From Acidobacteriota bacterium (lineage in GTDB: Bacteria > Acidobacteriota > Terriglobia > Terriglobales > Acidobacteriaceae), in contig JABCZH010000004.1 of NCBI GenBank assembly GCA_013289795.1, positions 62,001 to 126,000 on the forward strand: 64,000 nucleotides of DNA. The letters are read 5' to 3'. The notes under the pieces were generated by a model that was not told the DNA's origin, made no database searches, and saw only the letters and a list, made by a program, of their open reading frames with translations. Each line of letters starts with the position of its first letter. Within the stretch, counting starts at the first letter, position 1. Of the stretch, positions 18,096 to 25,880 are shown piece after piece. The translations under genes and the position numbers were made by a program.

Positions 18096-21000
18096 CTAGC
18101 CTGCTGCGGCCGCATTAACCTTTTGCAGCAGGCGCCGTGCATGTCCGATCAAATCGCCGACTTCAAACGGTTTCACCAGATGCGGCACTTGGTTGTTCTG
18201 TAGGAACTCGCGCACCTCAGGCTCGGCCGCACTGGCGAAAGTGACCAGCAAGTGCTTTTCCAGACCCGGCAGGTTCTCCGCGATCCAGCGGTGGACCTCG
18301 AGCACGCTGCCGTTGCCCGGCATCTTTCCGTCCATGATCACGGCATCGAACGCCTGCTTATTCAGCAGCGATCGCAATTCGTCGCCACCCATGCAGGCCA
18401 CGACTTCCGCGCCCGCGCCCGACAGCACGTCACGCTCAAACTCGAGGACGGCTTCTTCATTTTCCACCAGCAGAATCCGCCCTTCGACCGCCGACTCCCG
18501 TCGTGGAGTGGGGGATGCATTCTCTGCCGCCATCGTCCCGCTCGTCGAGGGTAATCGAACCTGGATCACCGCCCCGCCTTCTTCCCGGTTGTGAGCAGAA
18601 ATGCTTCCGCCGTGCTCCTGTATGATTCCGTAGCAAATGCTCAAGCCAAGCCCCGTGCCCTTGCCAACGCTCTTAGTCGTATAGAACGGCTCGAAGATGC
18701 GCTTCGGCTCTTTGATGCCAGGTCCCGAATCTTGGAATTCTGCATGCAGATGCCCGTCCTTGGCATACACGGACACGCGCAGATTGCCTCCTTGACCGCT
18801 TTCGAGCATGGCGTCCACGGCATTGTTGATGATGTTCAAGAACACCTGCTCCAGTTGATGGGGATCAGCCGTAACCCCAGGAACCGAGCAGTCGATCTCA
18901 CGCTCCACCTTGATGTTGTTGGTCTTCAGGTCGTAGTCGCGCAGCGATAAGGTTTCGTCCAACACTTTGCAGAGATCAACCTGCTGCTTCTGCGGCTTAC
19001 GTTGGCGCGCGAACGACAAGAGGTTCTGCACCACGCGGTGTGTACGCTGCGCCTGCTTGAACAGCTTGGCCACAAATTCCGAGGCGCGCTCGCTCAGGCC
19101 TTCGCTCTCCAGCAATTGCGCATAACCCAGAATCGCCGTCAGCGGATTGTTCAACTCGTGCGCTACTCCCGAGATCAGCTGGCCCACGGCTGACATCTTT
19201 TCGCTCTGCAGCAATTGTTCCTGGGTCTTGCGCAAATCTTCATAGGCCCGGCTGGTTTCCTCGTACAAGCGGACCTTTTCGATGGTGGTCGCCAGTTGCC
19301 GCCCAATCGCCACCAGTAGATTCTCGTCGTTGCTCGAGTACTCGCGGTTTTTCCGGCTGCTGATGCCCATAATTCCTATGGGTTTGTCTTTGCTCCACAG
19401 CAGCACCCAGATCCACGAACTGGCTCCATCTCCGCGAATGAAATCCACTGCCAACGCCGGAAGATGAGGCAGATATTCCTCGGTAATCACCTCCGCGCGT
19501 GAGCGAGTCACGAGGTCGCCAAAGCCTTCCGGCAAATGCACCTCAGCACATCGCATGCGCTCCGCGCTGTTCTGCCCCCAAGCTGCGCGCCGCCGAAATA
19601 TGGGTCCATCAATATCGGCCAGATAAATGGACCCTGTCTCGGCCCCCAAGAGCGAAATCACCTGCCGCAAGGTGAGGTTCAGGATCTCATCAAGATCGAA
19701 CGATTGCGTGGCGATGACAGCCATCGCGTTCAGCGCATTTAATTCGCGGTTCCGCCTGCGGACTTCGTCCTCCGCCCGTTTCTTTTCCGTGATATCGAGC
19801 AGGAATCCTTGATAACGGTCCACCTTGCCCTTCGAATCCCGCGTGGCGAAGCTGCTTTCGAGCGCCGTAATCAGCGCTCCATCCTTCCGCCGCAAGGTGA
19901 CTTCAAAATTCCGCACAAAGTTATGGATGTCAATCTCCCGCCGGAAGGAATCCCGTTGCTCCGGGGAAGCGTAGAGTTCCGTGTCCACATCCACCGCCAT
20001 CAATTCGTCGCGGGTGGGGTAGCCTAGCATTCGGACAAAGGCATCGTTGCAATCCAGCAGCTTGCCGCCCGGAGTGGCGACAAACACTCCCTCCTGCGCC
20101 TGCTCGAACAGCAGCCGATACTTCTCTTCCGCAGCGCGCCGATCGGAGGTATCGCGCACCACGTGAATCGTGCCTTTCTGGCCGCTGCCTTGCGCGCTTC
20201 CCTGGTCGGTATAGGTCGAAGTCGAAATCATGGAAAACCCGCCGAAACAAGGGTCGGGAATTTCATGGAACCCGTCGCCGCTGCGGTTGCAATAAGGACA
20301 TCCGCTCCAGGGAGAAACGTGCGGTAGCACCGCTTCGCAAGGCTGTCCGGCAACATCCGCCGGCGCTTGCGCCAGGTGCTGCAACAAGGCCTGATTGGCC
20401 TTCATGATGCGGAATTCGGAATCGTGGACCAGCACCAGATCCTGGATTGAGTCGAAGGTGTTCGCCCACTGCCGGTGCGAACGGAGAATCTGCTCCACCA
20501 GCCGAAGGTTCTCCACTGCCAGCCCCAACTGATGCGCGCTGGTAGCCAGAAACTCCAGATCGTCGGGGGTGTAGGAAAGCCGATGGCGGCTGCCCAGAGT
20601 CAACACGCCGATCACCGATTTCTTCCCCAACACCGGCACCAGTACGCAATGATCGAAGCCCTCTCTTTTCAGGAAGGGACGTACGTAGTCATCCGAAGCA
20701 GATGTGCGAACCACCAGCGCCGCTCCGCCGCTCAGCGTGCGCTCGAACTTGTCGTCCGTGGGCACCACACCCCGGTCGCGAAGAAAATCCTTGGAAAGAC
20801 CGATTTGCTGCACGATCACCATCTGGTCGCCTTCGAACAGCCTGAACCATGCCGCCTTGGCGTGCATCAGGCGTTTCAGCTCTTCGAGAGCCGTGGCCAT
20901 CATCGGTCCGTGCTGTTGCGCCCGGCTGATGCTATTAGTTAAGGCATTCACCACTCCCAAACGCCGCGTGCGCAGCCTGGAATCATCCAGCACCACCATC

Positions 21001-21596
21001 AGCAAACTCGCTCCGAACAATAGGTCCGTCACCAGCCCAAAGCCTGGCGGCAGATAGTCGCTCACCGGAGCCCAGTCAAGATGGACCATCAACAGGCTGA
21101 CGGTCAACAGCCAGGGACCAATTTCCCAGCGCGCCCAGCGAAAGCGCACCAACTGAATTGCTGCTGCGAAGGTGATGATGCGGTAACCCACTTCCAGACC
21201 AACTCGCAGGACGAACGAATCCGGCCACCAAAAGGCTCGGGCCACGGCGTAGCTAATAAGAAGAACGGAAAATACCAGCAACGGAACTAACAGCTTGCGG
21301 GCGTGTGAGTAGATGAACACCGCGCAAGCGAACAGCGAAACCGCCAGGACAAACTGTGCTTGCGAACTCGCGACCAGCACATCCAGGTTGGCGCCGCTCA
21401 GCGCGCTATGTAACGTCCAGCCGGAAACGAAGTAGGCTAGCCAGCCCACAATCCAAATCAGCAAATAACGCTCACGAAACGTGCGAAATACCAAAAGGCT
21501 GGCCGCCAGGACGACCAGGGTGGCCGATTCCACCGTCATCATCTTGGGGACAGCCAACTCCAGGGCGGACCAGCCGCCATCTACGTAGCTGTTCAT
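18096..21596 (-). CDS. Hybrid sensor histidine kinase / response regulator
   Basis: About 1166 residues. In order: seven to eight membrane helices (about 20-215), a GAF domain (about 230-370), a PAS domain with a cysteine cluster (SGCPYCNRSGDG .. PDPCFGG), a second PAS with PAC (about 500-630), a second GAF (about 640-790), HisKA with the phospho-acceptor motif SGVAHELNNPLTAILGY, a HATPase domain (NIINNAVDAML, DSGPGI, GTGLGLSICYGI) and a C-terminal receiver (ILLVENEEAV, phospho-Asp in AVIMDGKMPG). It is a membrane sensor with an internal phosphorelay. ATG 21596 is preferred to a TTG 9 bases upstream. It is divergent from the HD-GYP regulator, its likely partner. Confidence 0.93.
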   Translation of the reverse strand: MNSYVDGGWSALELAVPKMMTVESATLVVLAASLLVFRTFRERYLLIWIVGWLAYFVSGWTLHSALSGANLDVLVASSQAQFVLAVSLFACAVFIYSHARKLLVPLLVFSVLLISYAVARAFWWPDSFVLRVGLEVGYRIITFAAAIQLVRFRWARWEIGPWLLTVSLLMVHLDWAPVSDYLPPGFGLVTDLLFGASLLMVVLDDSRLRTRRLGVVNALTNSISRAQQHGPMMATALEELKRLMHAKAAWFRLFEGDQMVIVQQIGLSKDFLRDRGVVPTDDKFERTLSGGAALVVRTSASDDYVRPFLKREGFDHCVLVPVLGKKSVIGVLTLGSRHRLSYTPDDLEFLATSAHQLGLAVENLRLVEQILRSHRQWANTFDSIQDLVLVHDSEFRIMKANQALLQHLAQAPADVAGQPCEAVLPHVSPWSGCPYCNRSGDGFHEIPDPCFGGFSMISTSTYTDQGSAQGSGQKGTIHVVRDTSDRRAAEEKYRLLFEQAQEGVFVATPGGKLLDCNDAFVRMLGYPTRDELMAVDVDTELYASPEQRDSFRREIDIHNFVRNFEVTLRRKDGALITALESSFATRDSKGKVDRYQGFLLDITEKKRAEDEVRRRNRELNALNAMAVIATQSFDLDEILNLTLRQVISLLGAETGSIYLADIDGPIFRRRAAWGQNSAERMRCAEVHLPEGFGDLVTRSRAEVITEEYLPHLPALAVDFIRGDGASSWIWVLLWSKDKPIGIMGISSRKNREYSSNDENLLVAIGRQLATTIEKVRLYEETSRAYEDLRKTQEQLLQSEKMSAVGQLISGVAHELNNPLTAILGYAQLLESEGLSERASEFVAKLFKQAQRTHRVVQNLLSFARQRKPQKQQVDLCKVLDETLSLRDYDLKTNNIKVEREIDCSVPGVTADPHQLEQVFLNIINNAVDAMLESGQGGNLRVSVYAKDGHLHAEFQDSGPGIKEPKRIFEPFYTTKSVGKGTGLGLSICYGIIQEHGGSISAHNREEGGAVIQVRLPSTSGTMAAENASPTPRRESAVEGRILLVENEEAVLEFERDVLSGAGAEVVACMGGDELRSLLNKQAFDAVIMDGKMPGNGSVLEVHRWIAENLPGLEKHLLVTFASAAEPEVREFLQNNQVPHLVKPFEVGDLIGHARRLLQKVNAAAAG

Positions 21597-21620
21597 CGCA
21601 ATCAAGGGCGTTTAGGTGCT

Positions 21621-21699
21621 CCATTTTTGATACCATGCCCGGCATCGTTCCCAATCGGGTTTCCGACACCTATTAGTTACTTTAGGAACCCAAAAATGG
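21621..21699. promoter_or_regulatory. 9-bp inverted repeat between divergent kinase and regulator genes
   Basis: CCATTTTTG (21621-21629) and CAAAAATGG (21691-21699) are exact inverted copies 61 bp apart, filling the 132-bp space between the two divergent starts. Each copy is preceded by TTTAGG. The position near both transcript starts suggests a shared operator, but no regulator is known. Confidence 0.4.
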
Positions 21700-21728
21700 G
21701 ACGCATTTCGAGTTAGACTAGGGTGGTC

Positions 21729-22823
21729 ATGCCCTCCGAGCGCATTCTGGTCGTCGACGACGAGGAAGCAATCCGCGAGATTGTCTGCTCCATGTTGACC
21801 GCCGCCCACTACCGGTGCGGACAGGCTTCCTCCGGCATGACCGCCCTGGCCTTGCTAGAGTCCGGGGAAACCTTTGATCTGATGCTCTCCGACCTGATGA
21901 TGGCCGATCTCGACGGCATCGGTCTGCTGGAACGCACCAAAGAAAAGTTCCCCGACATGCCGGTGGTGATGGTTACTGCCGTACACGACATTTCGGTCGC
22001 TTTGGCCGCCATTCGCAACGGCGCCTATGATTATTTGCTCAAGCCCTTCGAGCGCGAACAACTGTTGGCCACGGTACGCCGGGCACTCGAGAATCGCCGC
22101 CTGAAGCTTGAGAACCGCGCTTACCAGACCGGCCTAGAAGCCCAGGTTGCAGCTCGCACCCAGCAACTGCAGCAGACCATGTACGATCTCGAACGCTCCT
22201 ATGACATCACGCTCGAGGCCCTGGGTGATGCCCTCGACCTTAAGGACGCCGAGACCGAGGGTCACTCCAAGCGCGTCACTGCGTTCACCATTGCCATTGC
22301 CCGCGCCATGGAAGTACCCAAGGAACAAATCACGGTGATTGCCCGCGGGGCGTTTCTGCACGACATTGGCAAAATGGCAATTCCCGACGCCATCCTGCGC
22401 AAGCCGGGTGCCCTCACCCCGGACGAAATCACCATTATGCGTGAGCATTGCTACCGCGGCTATCAATTGCTCAAAAGGATCACCTTCCTGGCGGAGGCCT
22501 CGGAAATCGTCTACTCCCATCAGGAACGCTATGACGGCACCGGCTACCCTCGTGGACTGAAAGGTGAGGAGATCCCTATCGGTTCACGCATATTTTCCGT
22601 GGCGGACACGCTCGATGCCATCACCTCCGATCGCCCCTACCGCGCGGCCCAGACTGTGACCGCCGCGCGCGAGGAGATCGAACGCTGGTCCGGACGTCAG
22701 TTTGATCCCAAAGTCGTCAAGGTTTTTCTCTCTATGCCCCCGCACATCTGGAGCGATCTGCGCAAGGAAATCGACGCACAGATCTACCGCTTCGCCTATT
22801 CCACCGCCAAAAGCGGCAACTAG
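21729..22823 (+). CDS. Response regulator with HD-GYP domain (c-di-GMP phosphodiesterase)
   Basis: About 364 residues: a receiver domain (about 1-120; RILVVDDEEAIREIV, phospho-Asp in LMLSDLMMADLDG, K in YLLKPFE), a short coiled linker, and an HD-GYP domain (about 180-310) with HSKRVTAF, the metal pair HDIGKMAIPD, and HQERYDGTGYPRGLKG. HD-GYP enzymes hydrolyse cyclic di-GMP, so phosphorylation probably changes the second-messenger level. It is the likely output of the divergent hybrid kinase. ATG 21729 follows AGGGTGG; a GTG 6 bases upstream is possible. Confidence 0.93.
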   Translation: MPSERILVVDDEEAIREIVCSMLTAAHYRCGQASSGMTALALLESGETFDLMLSDLMMADLDGIGLLERTKEKFPDMPVVMVTAVHDISVALAAIRNGAYDYLLKPFEREQLLATVRRALENRRLKLENRAYQTGLEAQVAARTQQLQQTMYDLERSYDITLEALGDALDLKDAETEGHSKRVTAFTIAIARAMEVPKEQITVIARGAFLHDIGKMAIPDAILRKPGALTPDEITIMREHCYRGYQLLKRITFLAEASEIVYSHQERYDGTGYPRGLKGEEIPIGSRIFSVADTLDAITSDRPYRAAQTVTAAREEIERWSGRQFDPKVVKVFLSMPPHIWSDLRKEIDAQIYRFAYSTAKSGN

Positions 22824-22858
22824 CAGGTAGCCTGCAACTTCTCGTGTCTGTGGCGTTC

Positions 22859-22887
22859 TTGCTCTGCAAGGTTTCCCGGCGTATACA
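22859..22887 (+). promoter_or_regulatory. Possible sigma-70 promoter for the SIMPL gene
   Basis: TTGCTC (22859-22864), a 17-bp spacer, and TATACA (22882-22887), 28 bp before the ATG and just before a strong AGGAGG ribosome site. Confidence 0.45.
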
Positions 22888-22914
22888 CTTTCCCTAGCAC
22901 TCACAGGAGGCTTC

Positions 22915-23637
22915 ATGAAACTGCTCTCAGCGTTCTTCGCAGCTCTTCTGGCAACTACATCACTGGCTTTCGGACAGGATCGTCCCACAGTCACCGCACA
23001 ACCCAATACCGTGTACGTCTCCGCCGATGGAAAATTCGAGGCCAACCCGGATACTGCCGTCGTGCAATTCAATATTTCCGCGCAGAAGAACAAGTCGCGA
23101 GAGGCCTATGACCGTGCCTCGCAAGCCGTAGAACAAGTGCGGGAAATTCTACGCTCGAACGGAATCGACCCCAAGACCGCGGAAGTCGGTGCCTTGTCCA
23201 TACAGCCGCTTTTCCAATACTCCAATGGAAAATCGAAAATCGGCTCCTATCAAGTGAACACGGAAGTGAGGCTCAGGCTGAAGGATTTTACTAAGGTCGC
23301 CCCCATCGTTGAACAGTTTTCCGGCATGGACATAACCGGCAACCAGTCCGTCAGTTACACGCTCGAAGAAATTGACCTAGCCAAAACCAAAGCCGTCGAA
23401 GACGCGTATCGGCACGCCCGACTATCTGCCGCTGCCATCGCTCAGGCCGGGGGACGTACCTTGGGCGACTTATCCTACGCCTCAGTGGATACTGTAGAGA
23501 ACATAAGGCATACGCAACCGCTTCCCATGGTGGCCATGGCTCGGAGCCAACTCGCCGTCCCCGCTCCGACCGAAGAATTTACGCCACAGACCGCAACCGT
23601 CACCGCCCACGTGAACGCGGTATTTAATCTGAAATAG
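22915..23637 (+). CDS. SIMPL-domain (DUF541) secreted protein
   Basis: A 240-residue protein with a signal peptide (MKLLSAFFAALLATTSLAFGQ) and the SIMPL/DUF541 fold (YVSADGKFEANPDTAVVQFNI .. ALSIQPLFQYSNGKSKIGSYQVNTEV), like E. coli YggE. Members are periplasmic or outer-membrane oligomers linked to oxidative stress, without an established activity. CACAGGAGGCTTC before ATG 22915 gives an excellent ribosome site. It converges on the next gene with 8 bp between. Confidence 0.9.
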   Translation: MKLLSAFFAALLATTSLAFGQDRPTVTAQPNTVYVSADGKFEANPDTAVVQFNISAQKNKSREAYDRASQAVEQVREILRSNGIDPKTAEVGALSIQPLFQYSNGKSKIGSYQVNTEVRLRLKDFTKVAPIVEQFSGMDITGNQSVSYTLEEIDLAKTKAVEDAYRHARLSAAAIAQAGGRTLGDLSYASVDTVENIRHTQPLPMVAMARSQLAVPAPTEEFTPQTATVTAHVNAVFNLK

Positions 23638-23645
23638 GAGCGAAA

Positions 23646-24365
23646 TCACTGCGCCGACCCCGGCGCCCGCGTCACATTCGGCACCCGCGACGCATCCAGC
23701 GGAATATCCCGCTGCACCACCAATTCAATCGTCGTCCCAGCGTCCATCTTCACGTCATCGCCGCGCGTCAACATGGCAATGACAGTGCCGACAGCGCCGC
23801 CCACTCCTGCTCCAATCAGAGCACCCTTGCCTCCCTGACTGAGCCCCCCAACCAGTGCTCCGGTCCCAGCGCTTGTCGCGACGGTCCCGACCTTCGAGCC
23901 AGTCTGGCGATCTTTCTGAAGTGTTCCTTCCTGATCTTTCACTCCAGTCTTGTCCAATCCCGGCGCATTTTCCACCGCACCGGGGAGAACCACCGTATAT
24001 CCACTGGGATAAATCAAACTCGTGAAGTGCATCAACACCTGCGCCCGCCCTTTGATTCGCCCGCCGCGCTGGATCTCGCTGATTCGTCCCTGCACATAGG
24101 TCCCGGCGGGAATCAGCACTCGATTGTTCGCAACCACGGGAAACGTTGTCTCCGCATACACCGCATCGCCCGTCCGCGTGCCTTTCGTCGAGATGGCATG
24201 CTTGAGCGCCACCGGCACTTTGGTTCCTGCAGGAATCATCAACGTCTCGGGAGCCGGCGCAGGGGCGCTGGTGGCCGGATTCGAGACTGGATTCGCAGCG
24301 GTGCTGGTAACACTCTGCGCCCAGGCCATCCCCACGAGACAACACGTGACTAGGACAATTCGCAT
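23646..24365 (-). CDS. Secreted protein with VirB10/TrbI-like barrel and glycine zipper
   Basis: About 239 residues. A signal peptide (MRIVLVTCCLVGMAWAQS) is followed by a segment resembling the TrbI/VirB10 barrel (IPAGTKVPVALKHAISTKGTRTGDAVYAETTFPV .. IPAGTYVQGRISEIQRGGR). A glycine-zipper stretch follows (GALVGGLSQGGKGALIGAGVGGAVG), of a kind that inserts in or crosses membranes. GGGAGGTG before ATG 24365 decides the start; the frame upstream to 24608 lacks a good site. No secretion or conjugation genes are adjacent, so the VirB10 likeness is structural only. Confidence 0.75.
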   Translation of the reverse strand: MRIVLVTCCLVGMAWAQSVTSTAANPVSNPATSAPAPAPETLMIPAGTKVPVALKHAISTKGTRTGDAVYAETTFPVVANNRVLIPAGTYVQGRISEIQRGGRIKGRAQVLMHFTSLIYPSGYTVVLPGAVENAPGLDKTGVKDQEGTLQKDRQTGSKVGTVATSAGTGALVGGLSQGGKGALIGAGVGGAVGTVIAMLTRGDDVKMDAGTTIELVVQRDIPLDASRVPNVTRAPGSAQ

Positions 24366-24466
24366 GGAACACCTCCCGCCAGAAAACACAATCGCCACAG
24401 TATAGAACGCGACCGTCCCATACACGGATGCAAACAGTCCAGGAAGCGCTGTACGGTGGAGTTTGG

Positions 24467-24500
24467 GGCTGAGGGCTGAGGGCTGAAAGCTGAGAGCTAG
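24467..24500. repeat. Degenerate heptamer array, type GCTGAGG/GCTGAAA
   Basis: About five consecutive 7-bp units (GGCTGAG, GGCTGAG, GGCTGAA, AGCTGAG, AGCTAG..) run into the 3' end of the ferredoxin gene. They are of the same sequence type as the larger inverted array at 24881-24982. Confidence 0.7.
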
Positions 24501-24868
24501 ATCGGCATTACCCCGACTTCCAACTCCACGTCGGTGGTTTCGACCATCGCAATCGCATCCCAAGGGCAGCCGTCGAGGAAGCATCCGTCCGGCCCTTTGC
24601 TGACGCATTTCTTACAGCCGATGCAAAGAATAGGATCCACCTGAATGCGGCCAAACGGCGGATGGTCTTCATCCGGAACCCAGAACATGCAGTCTTCAAT
24701 GGGGCAATATTCCACGCAGGCAGGAGAACCGGCACAGCCAGTGCAGCATTCGGTAATGACCGCCAACTCCTTTGGTTTCTTCTTGCGAGGAGTGTCAATC
24801 CCCTTCGACCGGGGTTCGAACTTGAACTCATCGGGAACCATCCCCACAGCCTTGGTATCGGCAGCCAT
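24497..24868 (-). CDS. Ferredoxin with two 4Fe-4S cluster motifs
   Basis: A 123-residue soluble protein with two ferredoxin-like cysteine sets: CTGCAGSPACVEYCPIEDC (about residues 43-61) and CIGCKKCVSKGPDGCFLDGCPWDAI (about 82-106). These predict an electron carrier with two [4Fe-4S] clusters; the extra cysteine spacing in the second set differs from clostridial ferredoxins. The first 35 residues are charged and lack a signal peptide. Its redox partner is not evident. The start lies 12 bp from a large inverted heptamer repeat, and the terminal codons run into another heptamer array. Confidence 0.88.
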   Translation of the reverse strand: MAADTKAVGMVPDEFKFEPRSKGIDTPRKKKPKELAVITECCTGCAGSPACVEYCPIEDCMFWVPDEDHPPFGRIQVDPILCIGCKKCVSKGPDGCFLDGCPWDAIAMVETTDVELEVGVMPI

Positions 24869-24880
24869 GGCGGAATTATA

Positions 24881-24982
24881 GCATTCAGCATTCAGCCTTC
24901 AGCACTCAGCCAATCGCAGCGGATTTGCCAGCTAGAGTACCGGGCGCTGGCAGCTGAATGCTGAAAGCTGAGTGCTGAATGC
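24881..24982. repeat. Inverted 30-bp arms of 7-bp-period repeats (ssb/ferredoxin gap)
   Basis: The left arm (24881-24910) is made of CATTCAG/CCTTCAG/CACTCAG units. The right arm (24953-24982) is its reverse complement with 3 mismatches in 30. A 42-bp centre separates them. The structure lies in the divergent gap between the ferredoxin and ssb genes and could form a cruciform or an RNA stem. Confidence 0.85.
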
Positions 24983-25071
24983 TAATGTTCACTCATCACA
25001 TCCTCCACCGCCACACTTCTGCTATAGTGGCGCTTTCAGACACCAAAGACGAGCGGAAGGAGTCCCCAGTC

Positions 25072-25545
25072 ATGGCAGGCAAGAGCGTCAACAAAGTCAT
25101 CCTCATCGGAAATCTCGGTAAAGATCCCGAAGTCAAATACACGCCGCAAGGCACCCCGGTGGCCAAGATTTCTATCGCCACCAACGAGCGCTACAAAGAC
25201 AAAGCCGGCGAATGGCAGGACCGCACCGAGTGGCACAACGTCGTTCTGTGGCAGCGGCTGGCTGAGATCGCCGGCGAATATCTCAAGAAGGGCGGCAAGG
25301 TGTACATCGAGGGCCGCCTGCAAACCCGTTCCTGGGACGACAAGCAAACCAACCAGAAAAAATACATGACCGAAGTCGTCGCCAGCGACCTGGTTCTGCT
25401 GGGCGGACGCGGTGAAGGCGCTGGGGGTGGAGAATCGGCGCGGGGCGCAGCCGCAGGTGGCAACAATTTCGACCAGCGCGCACCAGAACCGGAACCAGTG
25501 TCGGCCTCATCGTCACCCATTAGCGACGAAGATATACCGTTCTAG
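25072..25545 (+). CDS. ssb: Single-stranded DNA-binding protein
   Basis: A 157-residue SSB: OB-fold (about 1-110: [33 protein letters not shown] .. [35 protein letters not shown]), a Gly/Ala-rich disordered linker, and the acidic tip DEDIPF that docks replication and repair partners. AGCGGAAGGAG before ATG 25072 decides the start over an in-frame ATG at 24979 that lies in the heptamer repeat. A ParD-like gene begins 3 bp after its stop. Confidence 0.96.
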   Translation: MAGKSVNKVILIGNLGKDPEVKYTPQGTPVAKISIATNERYKDKAGEWQDRTEWHNVVLWQRLAEIAGEYLKKGGKVYIEGRLQTRSWDDKQTNQKKYMTEVVASDLVLLGGRGEGAGGGESARGAAAGGNNFDQRAPEPEPVSASSSPISDEDIPF

Positions 25546-25548
25546 GCG

Positions 25549-25791
25549 ATGTTGCAGGTGGACATCTCGAAGGTGAAACAAAATATCGAAGGGAAGGTGG
25601 CTTCAGGTGATTGGAGCACGCCCAGCGAATATGTTGGCGAATTGATGCGCCAAGACAAAAAGCGGAGACTGCAGAACCTCGAACAAAACCTGATCGCTGC
25701 CACCAGAGGCCCCAAGATCAAATTGTCTGTGTCGGAGATCCGCAGAAAAGGGTTGGCTGCCGTCTTGCGCGACCGAAGCCAACGCCGCTAG
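25549..25791 (+). CDS. Orphan ParD-like antitoxin-type protein
   Basis: An 80-residue protein whose first half resembles ParD/CC2985-type antitoxins: an N-terminal strand (MLQVDISKVKQNIEGKV) followed by ASGDWSTPSEYVGELMRQDKKRR. ParD antitoxins are DNA-binding dimers that neutralise ParE. No ParE-like frame follows before the PAP2 gene at 25881, so it is solitary. It starts 3 bp after ssb and probably shares its transcript. Confidence 0.65.
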   Translation: MLQVDISKVKQNIEGKVASGDWSTPSEYVGELMRQDKKRRLQNLEQNLIAATRGPKIKLSVSEIRRKGLAAVLRDRSQRR

Positions 25792-25880
25792 AGCACTCCG
25801 TCCCCCCGTTACTAACGGCACACCGCCGCTCGCGCCACGCCTCCCGACCTTGCTTTCCTCGTGCATAATCACAACATCCT

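Noticed and set aside
23646-24365. A conjugation (TrbI/VirB10) component
   Set aside because: The barrel likeness is partial, a signal peptide replaces the usual membrane anchor, and no other secretion gene is nearby.
24817-24835. A GGTTCGAA sequence resembling a tRNA T-loop
   Set aside because: It lies in the ferredoxin coding sequence and has no acceptor or anticodon stem around it.
24881-24982. Possible CRISPR array
   Set aside because: The repeat period is 7 bp with no spacers; the arms are inverted, not direct, and no cas gene is present.
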